Source of the DNA: Fennellomyces sp. T-0311
Lineage: Eukaryota > Mucoromycota > Mucoromycetes > Mucorales > Lichtheimiaceae
Reading direction: 5' to 3'
DNA length: 64,000 bases
NCBI GenBank assembly: GCA_025266875.1
Contig: JALLLT010000023.1
Span: 372,001 to 436,000 of the forward strand
Under the pieces are notes generated by a model. It searched no databases, had not been told where the DNA came from, and saw only the letters and a program-made list of their open reading frames with translations. This document shows, in pieces, positions 41,657 through 53,081 of the stretch. The position numbers were made by a program, and so were the translations under genes. How positions within the stretch are numbered: the first letter of the stretch is position 1; each line of letters starts with the position of its first letter.

Positions 41657-44600
41657 CTACCTTCCAGCTCCATAAGCACCGCCGCCACCGCCGCCCAAGT
41701 GAAGTATGCGTTTACCGCGGAATCCGCCTCGTTGTCTTGCACGTTCTTCTTGAGCCGCTAAAAATAGATTGGTAAGCGAGAGCCTATGCTTTGCCTTTTC
41801 TAGCCAATGTACCTTGTCGCGCAGCCGCTTCCTCGCGCTCCTCATAGTTTAGAACCAATTTCTTCAATTGCTCTTTTTCTTCACGTTCGGCTTCTTGCTT
41901 TGTACGCGTGCTGACCGCCAAGACTGAATCCGATGGCACTTCCATCGTACGAGTCTTTGGTTTCATAAGTTTCACAATGCCAAAACAAACCTAGCGCAAA
42001 ACGTGTTACCTGTTGTCGATTGCCCTTCTTTGTCAACAGTGTAAATGACATTCGGTCGGGATTGCCGTTGGCTTCTTGGCCGGCTGTACGTCGATCTATT
42101 TTTTTTTTTGACCGTGTCTTAGCGCGCAAAAAAAAGTAGAGACATTGAATCCATGTGGGAGCTTCTTTACCTTGAGTACCGCGGAGGTTCATGGGAATAG
42201 GGACATCCAGTACGGCCGCCTTTTTCTCGAATTTGCGCGACTCCATGCTTTCGCTCATCATTCGACTAAACTCGCGTTCGAATTCATCATCTTCCTCTTT
42301 GGATATTTGTTCTTGCTTGTTTTTCAAAACAACCACGTCTTCTTCTTCATCGTTTCCGGTGTCTTGCGCGATCTATTCCAGGATGACGTCTGTATGGCGT
42401 GGTCTTCCGGTGTTGGATTCACTTACCTCTTCCATGGTTTCTTCATCATCGTCATTGTCCGCATTGTCCAAATGATCGTCCTCGTCCAATTCGTCGCTCG
42501 TGGACTCGGACTCGCTGTCATCGAATCCCTCCGCCGCTGCCTTTTCACCCTGAGCTTCCTTGAGCTGCTCCAGAAGCAATCGATCAAATGCTTCATTGGC
42601 TTCTTCGTACGACGCAAAGATATGCAACTGGGGTCGCAGCAGCTCCAACGTGTCGCTCACCATAAAGTCGACATCCATCGGAGGCTTTTCTTTGGTGAAA
42701 ATATACATCTGCATACACATCGATCAGCATGTTTGTTTGTTTGTTTGTGTAATACTCCCCAACGTTACCTGGAAGAGGGTCAAAAAGTTATCCAGTTTGC
42801 GCTTGGAACTGCCGCGATCAAAGCACATGCCGCATGTGTCCAGCAGAGTGCAGCATAGACGAATGCGGAAAAAGTCATTGGGCGCGTCCATGGCGCAAAA
42901 CCGTTCACGCGCAGGTCGTCCGTAATCTGTTATTCACGCATGTCAGTGGTTTGTCCCTTTTCCAAAAAACACACAACGGGTCGTATTTACGGTGGCCAAA
43001 GGTGACAATGGAATAAAGGGTGTCAAAGATCAAAGGCGAATCGATCATTCGATAATTGTACAGTTCACCCAGGTACTTTACAACCGCCACTCGTCTTTGG
43101 TTGTGCTTAAAGATATTTTGCTACACACCAAAAAAGTCAGTAAAATCAGTAAAGCAAAAAAAAAAAAGAAAGGTCGTCTCGGAACAACGTTTTACCTCCA
43201 AACCAACGCGAATATCTTCCACAATGCTATCCACCAACTGCACACCGAAATCGGAATGATGCCGCTGCAATCCGCTGGCCAAGATGGAGAGCAGATGGAT
43301 GTTGCTATACTTGATCTTCCACACCTTTTGAAATAGCTTGAGCATCATTTTAAAGATATCGGGATCCTCCCAATGCAACTTGCGCAGCTGTCGCAACACC
43401 TTGTCCAGCGACTTTTTGTTGAGATCACCATAGATCAATTGACGGACATAGAGTTCCATGGGTGAACGCTGCTTTTCGATATTGGCCGTTCGATCCGGCG
43501 GGTTGGCTTGGTAATACGCATTGTCAATCATCAGCATTTGTCGATTATCCATATGTTGCACATTCTTTTTCCGCAACACAACGTCCAACTACATTGCGGA
43601 TTAATCACCTTATTAGGCAAATGTCCCCCTTTTTTTTTTTACCATGTTGCTCATCCGTGTGCTTGTTTCGGGTGACTTTAGCAAGAAGCGACCGCATGTT
43701 TCAAGCAAGTTGCAGACGATATCGATATTTTGATGCGTAAAGTCATCCAGCGTGACCTTGAAGACGTGAAAGATGGTGTGCGGAGGCGTCACTCGGAACT
43801 TGGTCAACTCAGAGTAGAATCGGATATTCTATGCATTGCTTAGATACGTTTTTGGCCAAGCTTTGTCGCTGCGTGTTACCTTGACTCTGGATTCCAAGAG
43901 ATCTTGGGTCTTTTTCTTTTGCAAGCCTTTGAACTCGTGGTCAAGCTATATATATATAAGTTCGAGGGATGGTGGTGATGGTGGTCATTCACTTACGGCA
44001 GCAAGCACAGCCTCAACAATGTCACTGTAGTACCGACCCAAAGTGGCAATCATGCGCGAATAATAAGGTAGCAGATCCACGCGCTGTCTCGGTACATTGA
44101 GCAACGCCTTGTTACACAGCATTAAACAAAAACATTAGCATGGCTGTTGACGTGTGTCCATTTCACATATTTACCTTGACCAGCCGTTTTCGGGCATTCT
44201 TTGAATTCATGTAGCAAAACTCGACGGCCGCGTTATCGATCAGATCTCGATTGCCCAAGGTAGGCAGACGAGCGATCAAGGCATCCACTTGGGCAAGTTG
44301 GGAAGACATTGAATTGGTGGCATTCTCATCATCCTTATCGGTGCTAAGCTCATTCCGTTATTTTTTTAGTGCCACCTTTCAAAATGGGGAAACCTTACCT
44401 GAGGGCCTTGTCCACCAATTCGGAAGCATCAACGTCATCTCCCTCTTCGTCGGGTTCGGTGGTGGGGGTTGACGTCGTGGCTTCTGCAACAGGTTCAGTA
44501 GCATTCTCTTCGTTGGCTTTTTTGGCAGGATTCTGTTCCAAAAAGACACCTGGCACAAGCACTCTCAAATCAGGAAGATCTTCATAAAATTTCCGTGCGT

Positions 44601-46084
44601 CCTCATCTTCCCATATGCCATTTGTCACCGATTCCTATTATCATTCACCGTTATTCCCTTTTTGGTTTCCAATCAATGATCCTTCTTTACCTTGGCATCG
44701 GAAAAGGCATTGCCAGAACCTGCGCTCACGATCGAGACTCGTGTCACGCCTTCTTCCTCGGGCAGTTCCGGCATTTCAAGATCCAGTGCATCGGCCAGCC
44801 TATGTTGAACAATCAACAAAAAAAAATCGGTTGCTTTTTTGAAAGAGGATTACGTACGTTTGCGTATTGTTCAACAGTTTTTCATATGCTTTCGACACTT
44901 TTTCATAATCTTGTTTGAGTTCATCCGAGAGTTCGCCACGTGTGAACAGGATTTCTCTGTTGCGATGATCAAGTTTTTGGATCCGTTTGTGCTCCTTGAC
45001 CAAATGCTTTTCCACTCCAGCGTAGTATTGCACAAACAGCTCTTTCAATGCCACTTGAGACTCTGGTGTCACCACCGAATCTTTGTCCGTCTCAAACACC
45101 GTCGCACCTCCCGTTACTGCTTCTTCTCCTTGCTCTTGCGCAGCTGCTCGTTGCTTGCGAGGAATGATCCCAAGAACGTCTTGACTAAAGTTCTTCAAGA
45201 ACGATGCCGCGATCGGCAAGTTGACATTTTGCTCCAAATCCGTCGACAACTATTGCTTTTGGTGGTTAAGGCTTTTTGCTCCAATGGTCCCTTCCAAAGC
45301 ACAATCCTACCAATCCTCTCAAAACGTCATAGACAAAGTCGGATGTCTTATCTCCCTTTTCCCCTTCCTTTTTGCGCGTCTTTTGCGTCGTTGTGGATCC
45401 GACGAATCCAGCAACACCGTCATGCTGTGATTCAACGCCTTCCAGACTCGTCGATGCCAATGATGGAATACCATCCTGCACATTTCGCAATACTCCAACG
45501 AGCCATAGTTCGACGGATATGCGAAGGTACGTCCGCTGTCGAGAGATGCGTGTGGCTTCCTCTTTGTCGCGTTGATCCTGAGGCAGCGACGCAAGGTATT
45601 GTCGAGACGCCGGTTGCAGGGCCTTGGCAAGGTTGTATGTCAGTAGCAAGGTAAACGTGTCCGGAAACCGTTGATGGAGCGCAGAAATAACCTATATATC
45701 GGATGCTTTAAGCTAGGGAACATTCGCAAAAAACACACGAATGCGCTACCTCAACGCAAGAAGCAATGTCGTTGCTGGATTTACACTTGAGCATGCCTTC
45801 AAGTACGCCACCAACTACTTCGGAAATGTACTTTTCCAAACTAAGTTTCTTGATATCATTGAGCAATTGTTGCGTGGAATCCGCTGCCAACGATGTTTTG
45901 CATTTCTTTATAAATGTCGTGTTCTTTTTTATGTTGCTGTCCAGGTTCTTGTACTGCGAAGCATCTGTGGAAATCGATTGAGAATCTTGTTGTGTACCGT
46001 CCACTTTGTGTTGCGAATTAAACCTCGTTTGCCTTTGTCCCAAGCAACTGTGTTTGCTTGTCGAAGTTCCGCGTTGACGACCAT
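41657..46084 (-). CDS. Nonsense-mediated mRNA decay factor Upf2/Nmd2
   Basis: Scaffold bridging Upf1 and Upf3 at premature stop codons. Eighteen exons from 46084-46024 to 41757-41657 total 3420 nt in one frame, 1139 aa (yeast about 1090, human about 1270). Three MIF4G regions: MIF4G-1 about 25-220 (SLEKYISEVVGGVLEGM), MIF4G-2 about 385-560 (AARLPT..DNAAVEFCYMNSKNARKRL), MIF4G-3 about 640-880 (MELYVRQLIYGDLNKKSLDK, KYLGELYNYRMIDS, TLLDTCGMCFDRGSSKRKLD). An acidic stretch (DDSESESTSDELDEDD) follows. The C-terminal Upf1-binding region holds FTLLTKKGNRQQ and NYEERE. The Met at 46084 follows a pyrimidine-rich leader. Confidence 0.93.
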
Positions 46085-48554
46085 ACAATAGCGAAGGAAA
46101 GAAAAAGAAAGGCGTTTCAAACTTATAGTCGGCTTGATGTGCTGTGACTAGTTGCCCAAAGTTCAAAAGTGTCACAGCCTGATCCCCTTTCAACACCGAA
46201 TAATTGCTGCGGTGAATAAGTAGGCTAAGGCTAACATATGTCGATTTCTTATCATCGATTCGGCGCACGGCATGATTGTAACCTTTTTCCGCACTCCATA
46301 CCTTGAACATTCGGAGGGCTATCTACCCAGTTACCTAAAACAACAGGTCTCCGTCTAATGCAAATTTCTGGTATCTCCGGAAAAAGGTGAATCATATGTT
46401 TCGCAATCTATAAACTTCGTTTCTGTCGCTTGTTTGGCTAGTGAATGGCATCTTTACATTTGTCTTTGAAATATTTCGCTGAACCAGTTTCTATTCAATG
46501 AAAGCGGCTTTCAACATGATTTCTGAGACAATTGTTTTTCTCGACGTTTCTCGATTTCGTATTAGAGTTCTTCCTATTCTGACATTTTATTTCGTACACT
46601 TTTTTTAGCCGATTTTCGAATAACAGTAGTAAACATGTACTTGGTCATAACTCAGGCCGAAACACTGCTAGAGACATAGACTCCAGGGTACCGTTAAGCG
46701 CGTGTTCTGGCATATGTACGTACTACAAAGCGGAAAATAAGCACTTACGTCTCATACATGGTGTGTAAATGCCATTTAACTACCAAAAAAAAAGACATCT
46801 TTTCAGAGTAAACTTTTTCCTCTGTCGTCGACTTCAAAAGTAGTTACCTATCATTGGATGAGCCTTTGAACAGTTTTAATCGGCAGGGAAAAGCCTTACG
46901 TTTTCACTTTTCGGCTTTAATTTCGCCGGCTAGGTCCAGATGGTTTTCAGACTTGATTTTTTTTTTTTACGTATCTGCCACCGCTTGATTCTACTACGTA
47001 CTTTTTCTAACTTGCCAAGCTAGAAAACGTGATGAGAGCCGATTTTCGCGTACTTTTTAGAACAGCTTATTCGTTAATTTGACTAGATATACGTAAAAAC
47101 CATCGGATATCCCTTTGTCTTTCTACAAAATATGCTATGACGTCAAGTAAGTCCCATCGCCAGATAAGTCAAGAAAAAAAGGCAAACGAGCAATGAATAG
47201 AAACGCGCTTATTGATTCAACCAGGCATTGGATTCATTTGATGTTTACGAACAAATGATAGAGAAAGCAAAGGTACATTTAGAGCTTTAGGAAGCTAGTT
47301 GAATCAACAGCCGAGTAAAATGGCTTATTAAAAGCAAGCATGATACTATAGACGTGCTTGCCGGCCCATTCAGTGCCCGGATTCACTTGCTTGTAAGGTA
47401 TTTTGTAGGAAAGGTAAAGCCACAACCAACCAATGGTTTTTATATTTAGCCAAACCAGTAACTAGATAAAAAGGTAACTATACTAAAAAATACTTAAATA
47501 TCCGTTATAATCACCGTTTTTTTTTTGGCTCATCAAGCACTTCAAGTGATTTATTTTATTACGAAATATAGAAGAAATATGGGTATAGAATATGTAGAAA
47601 GCCTTATCAGATCATCTTCTGGACATAATAAGCAAAATCAAGGTGGAAAAATGAAAAACTAGTGCTTTTTCCATGTCGATTACAGCAACCCAGGGGTGCA
47701 GCCACGCCGATATATACGCGCATAAGTATACGAGCCTCCAAAGAATTATGTGGAATTGATTCGGTGTAAAAGTATTGATTTTTTACGTTCGTTGTTCTGT
47801 GATTGGATCTCGTTGATATATAGGCGTGTCTATTTGTAGAATAATTCAAAGTGCATAATTTTTGACGGTTAAGCGTGATTTACAAGACGCTTATGTGATG
47901 TAAGAACTTTTTTTTTAAACTCTTGTGCTAATTGCTTCAAAATATGGTAATGACTGTATCGTTGAGATTGTGTCTCTAGTGGGACCAAGTGACGACCAAA
48001 AACGTGTAGGCTCCTGCTAAAAAGTCGGCCAAAGCGTTTGAAATGGAAAAGCTGTGAATTGCTTTGTTCGAGCATTCTTTGGTACCGAACTATAGTTAAA
48101 CGTAGACCAACATGTTGTGGATGTTGTCCAGTACTTTCCAGGGTGAGTGCCCGAAACTTTTTTCGGCTAGAATGCACGACGTTTAACTACCAGTTTTTTG
48201 GGTACAACGTATGGACTTTGAAGTATACCGATAGTCATAAAGTCCAACTTGAAGCGCTATAAACTGGAGTACTTCTATAACACCAAGATCCAATACATTC
48301 GTTAGGATGAATAATTTCTGGTAATGTACAAGGTTTGAGGCTTGGTCGTGAACGTTACACTGTGGCACGTATAAGAGTTCCAGACTCAACCTTTTTCGTT
48401 GTATTTCGTTCTTCCTTTTACCCTGGTACTTGTATATCGAGTGGCGAGTCAACTGTGCAAATTTCATAGGTAAGATTCCAAGGCTCAAAATTCAGAAAAT
48501 GTTTCGTTCGTAGGTACTGAACATCATCAATTTAAGAGTTATTTTGCTTCCAGG
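46085..48554. other. Spacer between the UPF2 and HET genes
   Basis: 2.5 kb without a recognisable gene. An open frame of 102 codons (48177-47869, -) has no familiar motif. T-rich and AT-rich throughout. A CAG just before the HET start (48550-48552) could be a leader-intron acceptor. Confidence 0.45.
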
Positions 48555-50189
48555 ATGTATATTGAGTACATCACACCACAGCGACCCGTTAATCGAAAAT
48601 ATATTGTCGACACCTCTAGCGACGACGAATACAGACCTACATGGCTTATCCGCACCTCCGATTGGAAAAAGGTTCCCGGCCGCCAAGCTACTGACGGATA
48701 CCATGCCTTATCCTATTGCTGGGAGCAATCTGGAGAAAAGTTTCAACAGGAAAATGGAAAATTTGATTTAGTGGACCATGGCCATCATCGAATTACAAAG
48801 CCTGAAAAAGAGCCACGTCGATTTCGTAACGTATTCCGACGTCGGCGAAAAGTACCAGTGACTCGCGAAGCGACATACGACCAAGTGCTGAAACAAATAT
48901 GTATGGACTTTGATATCGACTATTTATGGTACGACAAGATCTGCATTAATCAGATGGACAAGCAAGAGAAGAAACGCGAAATCAAACAAATGCATCGAAT
49001 TTACAGCAATGCACTTTACACAGTTGCCTTTGTTCCTGAAATCCATATCGATGATCCCGCACAGTTTGAACGCAAAAACTGGATAGGAAATCATACCGAA
49101 GCTATGGTCAACGCCGAAACGATGATGGAGGATTCGTTATGGTGGACAAGGAGCTGGACCCTTGAAGAGCTGTTAATGTCAACACTGATTGTGATCGTTG
49201 GAAGAAATACCCATTTTTGGTCTCTCGCGTACACTAAACAAAACGACTCAAATGAGGAAAGCGGGTTTCTCCCTCAACAGCTGTTGGGATTCAAATACAA
49301 AAAACTCAGGATGGCACTTCACGTTCTCCAAAAGGCTCACTTTCGGACCAGCTCGAAGGGTCACGACCAAGTTTTTGCGCTTGCCAATGTGTTTAACGAC
49401 AGAGTATCCATTGACATGGACTATGATGCCGATGTATCAACTGTCATGCACGATTTTTATCGGCAACTGACTATGGCTGATTTATCTGTGATGTGTTTTG
49501 GGTCGAATTTATATCCGGTAGGAGTCATGCGATACGCCACAACCATGGCCGACTACCAACTTCCATCTTGGACGGGTGTTGCGGGATTGCATCTAGCCTG
49601 TACCATTACCGATATTGTCTTGGATCAAAACTGTTCGTATAACATTGACAATGGTATGCGTTTAAGAATCAAGTGCCGCAGCTACACCATACACCCGACT
49701 AAATTCGCCAGTCACGACTTTTACATGGACGACGAACGGCTGGGAAAAGCAGATTCAATATACTTTGACATATTCACTTCCATGGATGACTTTGAAGACG
49801 AGAGAACAGCATTAGACTGGACCCAATGGTGCATGGTGAGGCCGACAAACTGTTACGCGACTCACTACTGGAAGCCGGACAACGACGACGCTTTTTGCTC
49901 ACTTATCTTGGCGCTCTCACTTACCGAGGACTGCGATGAATGCATAATCCTAGGCGTCATTTTCGCTAGCGCGCTACCAGTGACTATTAGACACAAAGCC
50001 TTGGGTAACAGTTATGATTATTTTTCGCCTGTTTTAAAGAAATCAGACAATGGTCCAACGTTCAAAGCGATCGGTGTGATTCAGTTAAAGCGCTTCATGC
50101 ACCACGAACCACATCTGGAGCCTCAAGAGCTCATGGATAAAATGTTCAATAAACATTGCCCTGAGGACCATGAATTTTTTATCATATAA
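48555..50189 (+). CDS. HET-domain (heterokaryon-incompatibility-type) protein
   Basis: Intronless, 544 aa. The HET domain spans about residues 48-235: YHALSYCWEQ; YLWYDKICINQMDKQEKKRE followed by IKQMHRIYSNALYTVAFVPE; and WWTRSWTLEELLMS. These are the three conserved HET blocks (ALSYCWG, W(I/Y)DxICINQ, R.WT.QE). A basic insert (RFRNVFRRRRKVPVTRE, about 93-113) separates the first two. The remainder, with GHDQVFALANVFNDR, resembles the region after HET domains in zygomycete proteins, and no NACHT or repeat domain follows. In Ascomycota HET domains trigger cell death on non-self recognition. In this lineage their role is not established. Confidence 0.88.
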   Translation: MYIEYITPQRPVNRKYIVDTSSDDEYRPTWLIRTSDWKKVPGRQATDGYHALSYCWEQSGEKFQQENGKFDLVDHGHHRITKPEKEPRRFRNVFRRRRKVPVTREATYDQVLKQICMDFDIDYLWYDKICINQMDKQEKKREIKQMHRIYSNALYTVAFVPEIHIDDPAQFERKNWIGNHTEAMVNAETMMEDSLWWTRSWTLEELLMSTLIVIVGRNTHFWSLAYTKQNDSNEESGFLPQQLLGFKYKKLRMALHVLQKAHFRTSSKGHDQVFALANVFNDRVSIDMDYDADVSTVMHDFYRQLTMADLSVMCFGSNLYPVGVMRYATTMADYQLPSWTGVAGLHLACTITDIVLDQNCSYNIDNGMRLRIKCRSYTIHPTKFASHDFYMDDERLGKADSIYFDIFTSMDDFEDERTALDWTQWCMVRPTNCYATHYWKPDNDDAFCSLILALSLTEDCDECIILGVIFASALPVTIRHKALGNSYDYFSPVLKKSDNGPTFKAIGVIQLKRFMHHEPHLEPQELMDKMFNKHCPEDHEFFII

Positions 50190-51289
50190 AACACCTATTT
50201 CGTAAATGACGTTACTTCTATCAAGAATAATACTAAGCTGTTTAATACAGATTTTGTATCCAGAAAACAATGTGTAAATGGCAAGCCTTGCTGTTACTAC
50301 TGCCATCTAATTTAAAAAAGGATGTAATGGATGAAAGTACGTACTATGTTAAAGACTTGTAGGTGCACATATCTCTGTTTCACATGAAAGAGCGCCCATT
50401 ACACTTTAATATCAACGCCAGTAACTGGGCATGAGCAACTTTGCTGTAGTGTAACAATGAACTTGGGCCTTTTTTTGTTATTCACTCTTCGCTTTTTTTA
50501 TGATAATACCGGATGCTTCATCCGCTTACACAACACGGCGCAATCTTTTAAAGAAGTTCCCAGACAAAATTTCAAGCTACATCTTTTTGTGCTTTGGTTG
50601 CTGGAACATGATTACATGTGCTCAAACACTGTGGTACCGGAAAGTTCGAGTATTCACATTGTCAATAGCACCTTGTTGCGACTTGAGGTTACCTCCAAGT
50701 TCACCTAAAATTACACCATCACTCCTCCATGACAGTGTCGAATACGTCAATTTCAATAGTATACACAGAATGGGTTCATACGGCTCTTTACCACGATAAC
50801 GAAAAAAAAAAGACGAAAAATTTTCGGATTGACAATTTTTTCGCCTTTTTTTTTCGTTATTATGTAGTTACCAAATATACAAAAGCATATCTTCCTTTTT
50901 TCCATGGGGATATATAGCTGTCACCGATTCGCAGTAACGCTTTAATAACTAATCCATCGTATAGCAGAATTTCATGGATGTCTTTTCGACAATCAAGATG
51001 ACTTTGTCGTTGTACTCAAGGATAGTGGTCTTCCAAACAAATGCATATGCTGGTTTTTTATCAAGCAGGGTCAGATGTAGCTGTTGTTCATATCATCACA
51101 CAACGCTCCCAAGCGTACAGGCTCTAGGTTACAAGATGAACAAAATAGGCATACCTGACACAAATACTGAAGCTATGAATTCATTCTATTAAAGCGAGCC
51201 ACTGGATCCCCAAGAAAATACGCGCCTGAACACTAATTTGCTTTTCATTGGATTTCCCCATCAGCAAAACCCGTTTGCAAAGTATTTTG
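50190..51289. other. Spacer with a short foldback
   Basis: No gene was recognised. The notable structure is the inverted repeat at 50796-50860. Confidence 0.5.
50796..50860. repeat. 65-bp inverted repeat (hairpin)
   Basis: The left arm ATAACGAAAAAAAAAAGACG extends to about 50825. The right arm is its inverted copy ending CGTTAT at 50860. Arms of about 28 nt with two small gaps flank a loop of a few bases. It could be a tiny MITE or a transcript hairpin; no flanking duplication was identified. Confidence 0.65.
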
Positions 51290-52330
51290 GAGCGCTGCAT
51301 ACACAACGGGCGTTTCGATGAATATAAACGACCTAGAGCAAAATCATCACCTTCGCCAATCGATATCAGAGGCTAGCCGGATGCTCGCATGATCCTCAAG
51401 TACTGTTTCGAGTTGGAGCAAATATCGGTACGACAGGCGCAAGATCGACTATATCTTTGGTGATACTATATGCTATGACATATAATCTTGGTGGAAGAAA
51501 TATGTCATGGGGAATATTTAACTCCGCCTCAACAAAACCTCCGTGTTTTGGAGCTCAATGGGAGGAACGGTTGACGAGTTCTACGATATACGGGATATGC
51601 TTCAGCAACACCGAGAGACAGTACAATTTCTCCACTTGACCAACTATGAAATTCAAGCGCTGGATGGTTTATATCTGAAAAACCTACCAAGGCTCACATG
51701 TGATAATGAAATTTCTGAAGAGATAACAGAACGCGCACTTCGTGCATTTATATCCCACTGCATTGCATTGAAAAAGTTCCAGATATGCGTGTCATTGCAT
51801 CACCTTAGCCATCCAGACCTACCGGAGGTATTCACAGAATTACCAAGGCTACGAACGCTTGTTTCCAACCAGTAAGGACAGGAATTTGCGGTATTTGGCT
51901 TATTAAGCGCACTTGGCACAAGGGCCCAGAGTTGCCATATCAAAACGGTATCTTTCGGAATGTCAACGGATGAATTTGATCTGACCGACGGTATTCTCAG
52001 CTCCATCGCCTCGCTGTACTTATACGTCTTTATGGGACAAGGGTCTCCTGATCGTATAATTTTGATATACCCAGTGTAACGCTCTGTGGAGGCCATTAAT
52101 CAGAAGCAACTACCTATTGCAAAGTTACGCCTTTATAAGTTATCCGTAACCACTGGCGTCTTTTACCATATCGGAAACCGCACACTTCAAAAGTTGGGTA
52201 AGGGCAACGGCGTTGTGATCAATGAGCCAGTTTAACGACTGTTTTTTGAAGCCGAGCCGCTCAGTTCTCTTTTTCAAAAGTGGATTGTCGATGGGTTAAT
52301 GCAAGATTGGGAAAACTATGGAAAGCGTAA
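51290..52330 (+). pseudogene. F-box/leucine-rich-repeat gene remnant
   Basis: An open frame at 51543-51875 reads YDIRDMLQQHRETVQFLHLT, then LPRLTCDNEISEEITERALR, FISHCIALKKFQICVSLHHL and PRLRTLVSNQ. These are leucine-rich-repeat style segments like those downstream of F-boxes in Mucorales. A TAA stop interrupts it, and the same frame then continues (LLSALGTRAQSCHIKTVSFG, ..ILSSIASLYLYVF) to another stop at about 52079. The F-box itself is not visible. It is probably a decayed member of the same family as the remnant at 25990-27720. Limits are approximate. Confidence 0.5.
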
Positions 52331-53081
52331 ATAATTTCTTCAAGGCCTTCAGATCACAAGGACGCGTAGATATTCCGATGGTATGTATGGAGTATGCTTT
52401 GTACGCTTTAGATAGTCCAGTAGTTGTGCTGAGCCATCTGCTGGTTTAACAACACAATTGTGATTACTTATATTATTTCTGATTTTATACCTAGTCATAT
52501 GAATATATTGCTGTGATTTATACGTGCAATATATCTGCAGGGCGAGGTTACCGAGGTTGTGAGGTACTTGTAAGTATGCAATCTATAGCGACAAACGGAG
52601 AAGTGATACAAATGCCGCCTATCGTATATATTTGTGCTACACTTCTTAATTTGCTCCTATCCGAGTGCTAATAACTGGCATCTTGCCCTTCGCCACAGCA
52701 AATCGGCCTTTGCTGCTGTGGTATAAACACCGAATAATAAATAACTATTGCATCAAACTCGATTGCGGAAACACGGCACCAGCGGAAAAAGTTTCGGAAA
52801 GGGGGTAAAACAGAGGCAGTAATAATTAGCCGACATGAAAGAATCAGGGTCATTTCTGCCCAATGGGTAAACTATACCGGGAATAATTATTTATCAGCAT
52901 GCACGTGCGGACAACGGAATCTAAAAACAGATCGGCGTCCTGACGGATTCGTTCCGCAGACTAAATTTGGTTAAAAGTGTGTTAGATAAACTGCGACAAA
53001 GGTCGACAGAATGAACCCAATATAAGCGTATCTTTCTCTCTTTAACTTCTAGTTTTTTTTATATATCGTTGTACTACCCAT
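52331..53081. promoter_or_regulatory. Spacer and upstream region of the P450 fusion gene
   Basis: No gene was seen. A TATA-like TTTATATATCG lies at about 53057-53067, only about 20 bp before the ATG, and a CT-rich stretch precedes it. A leader intron cannot be excluded. Confidence 0.4.

Noticed and set aside
44839..45654. 271-codon open frame on the + strand
   Set aside because: It is antisense to UPF2 exons 3-4, which are conserved and phased.
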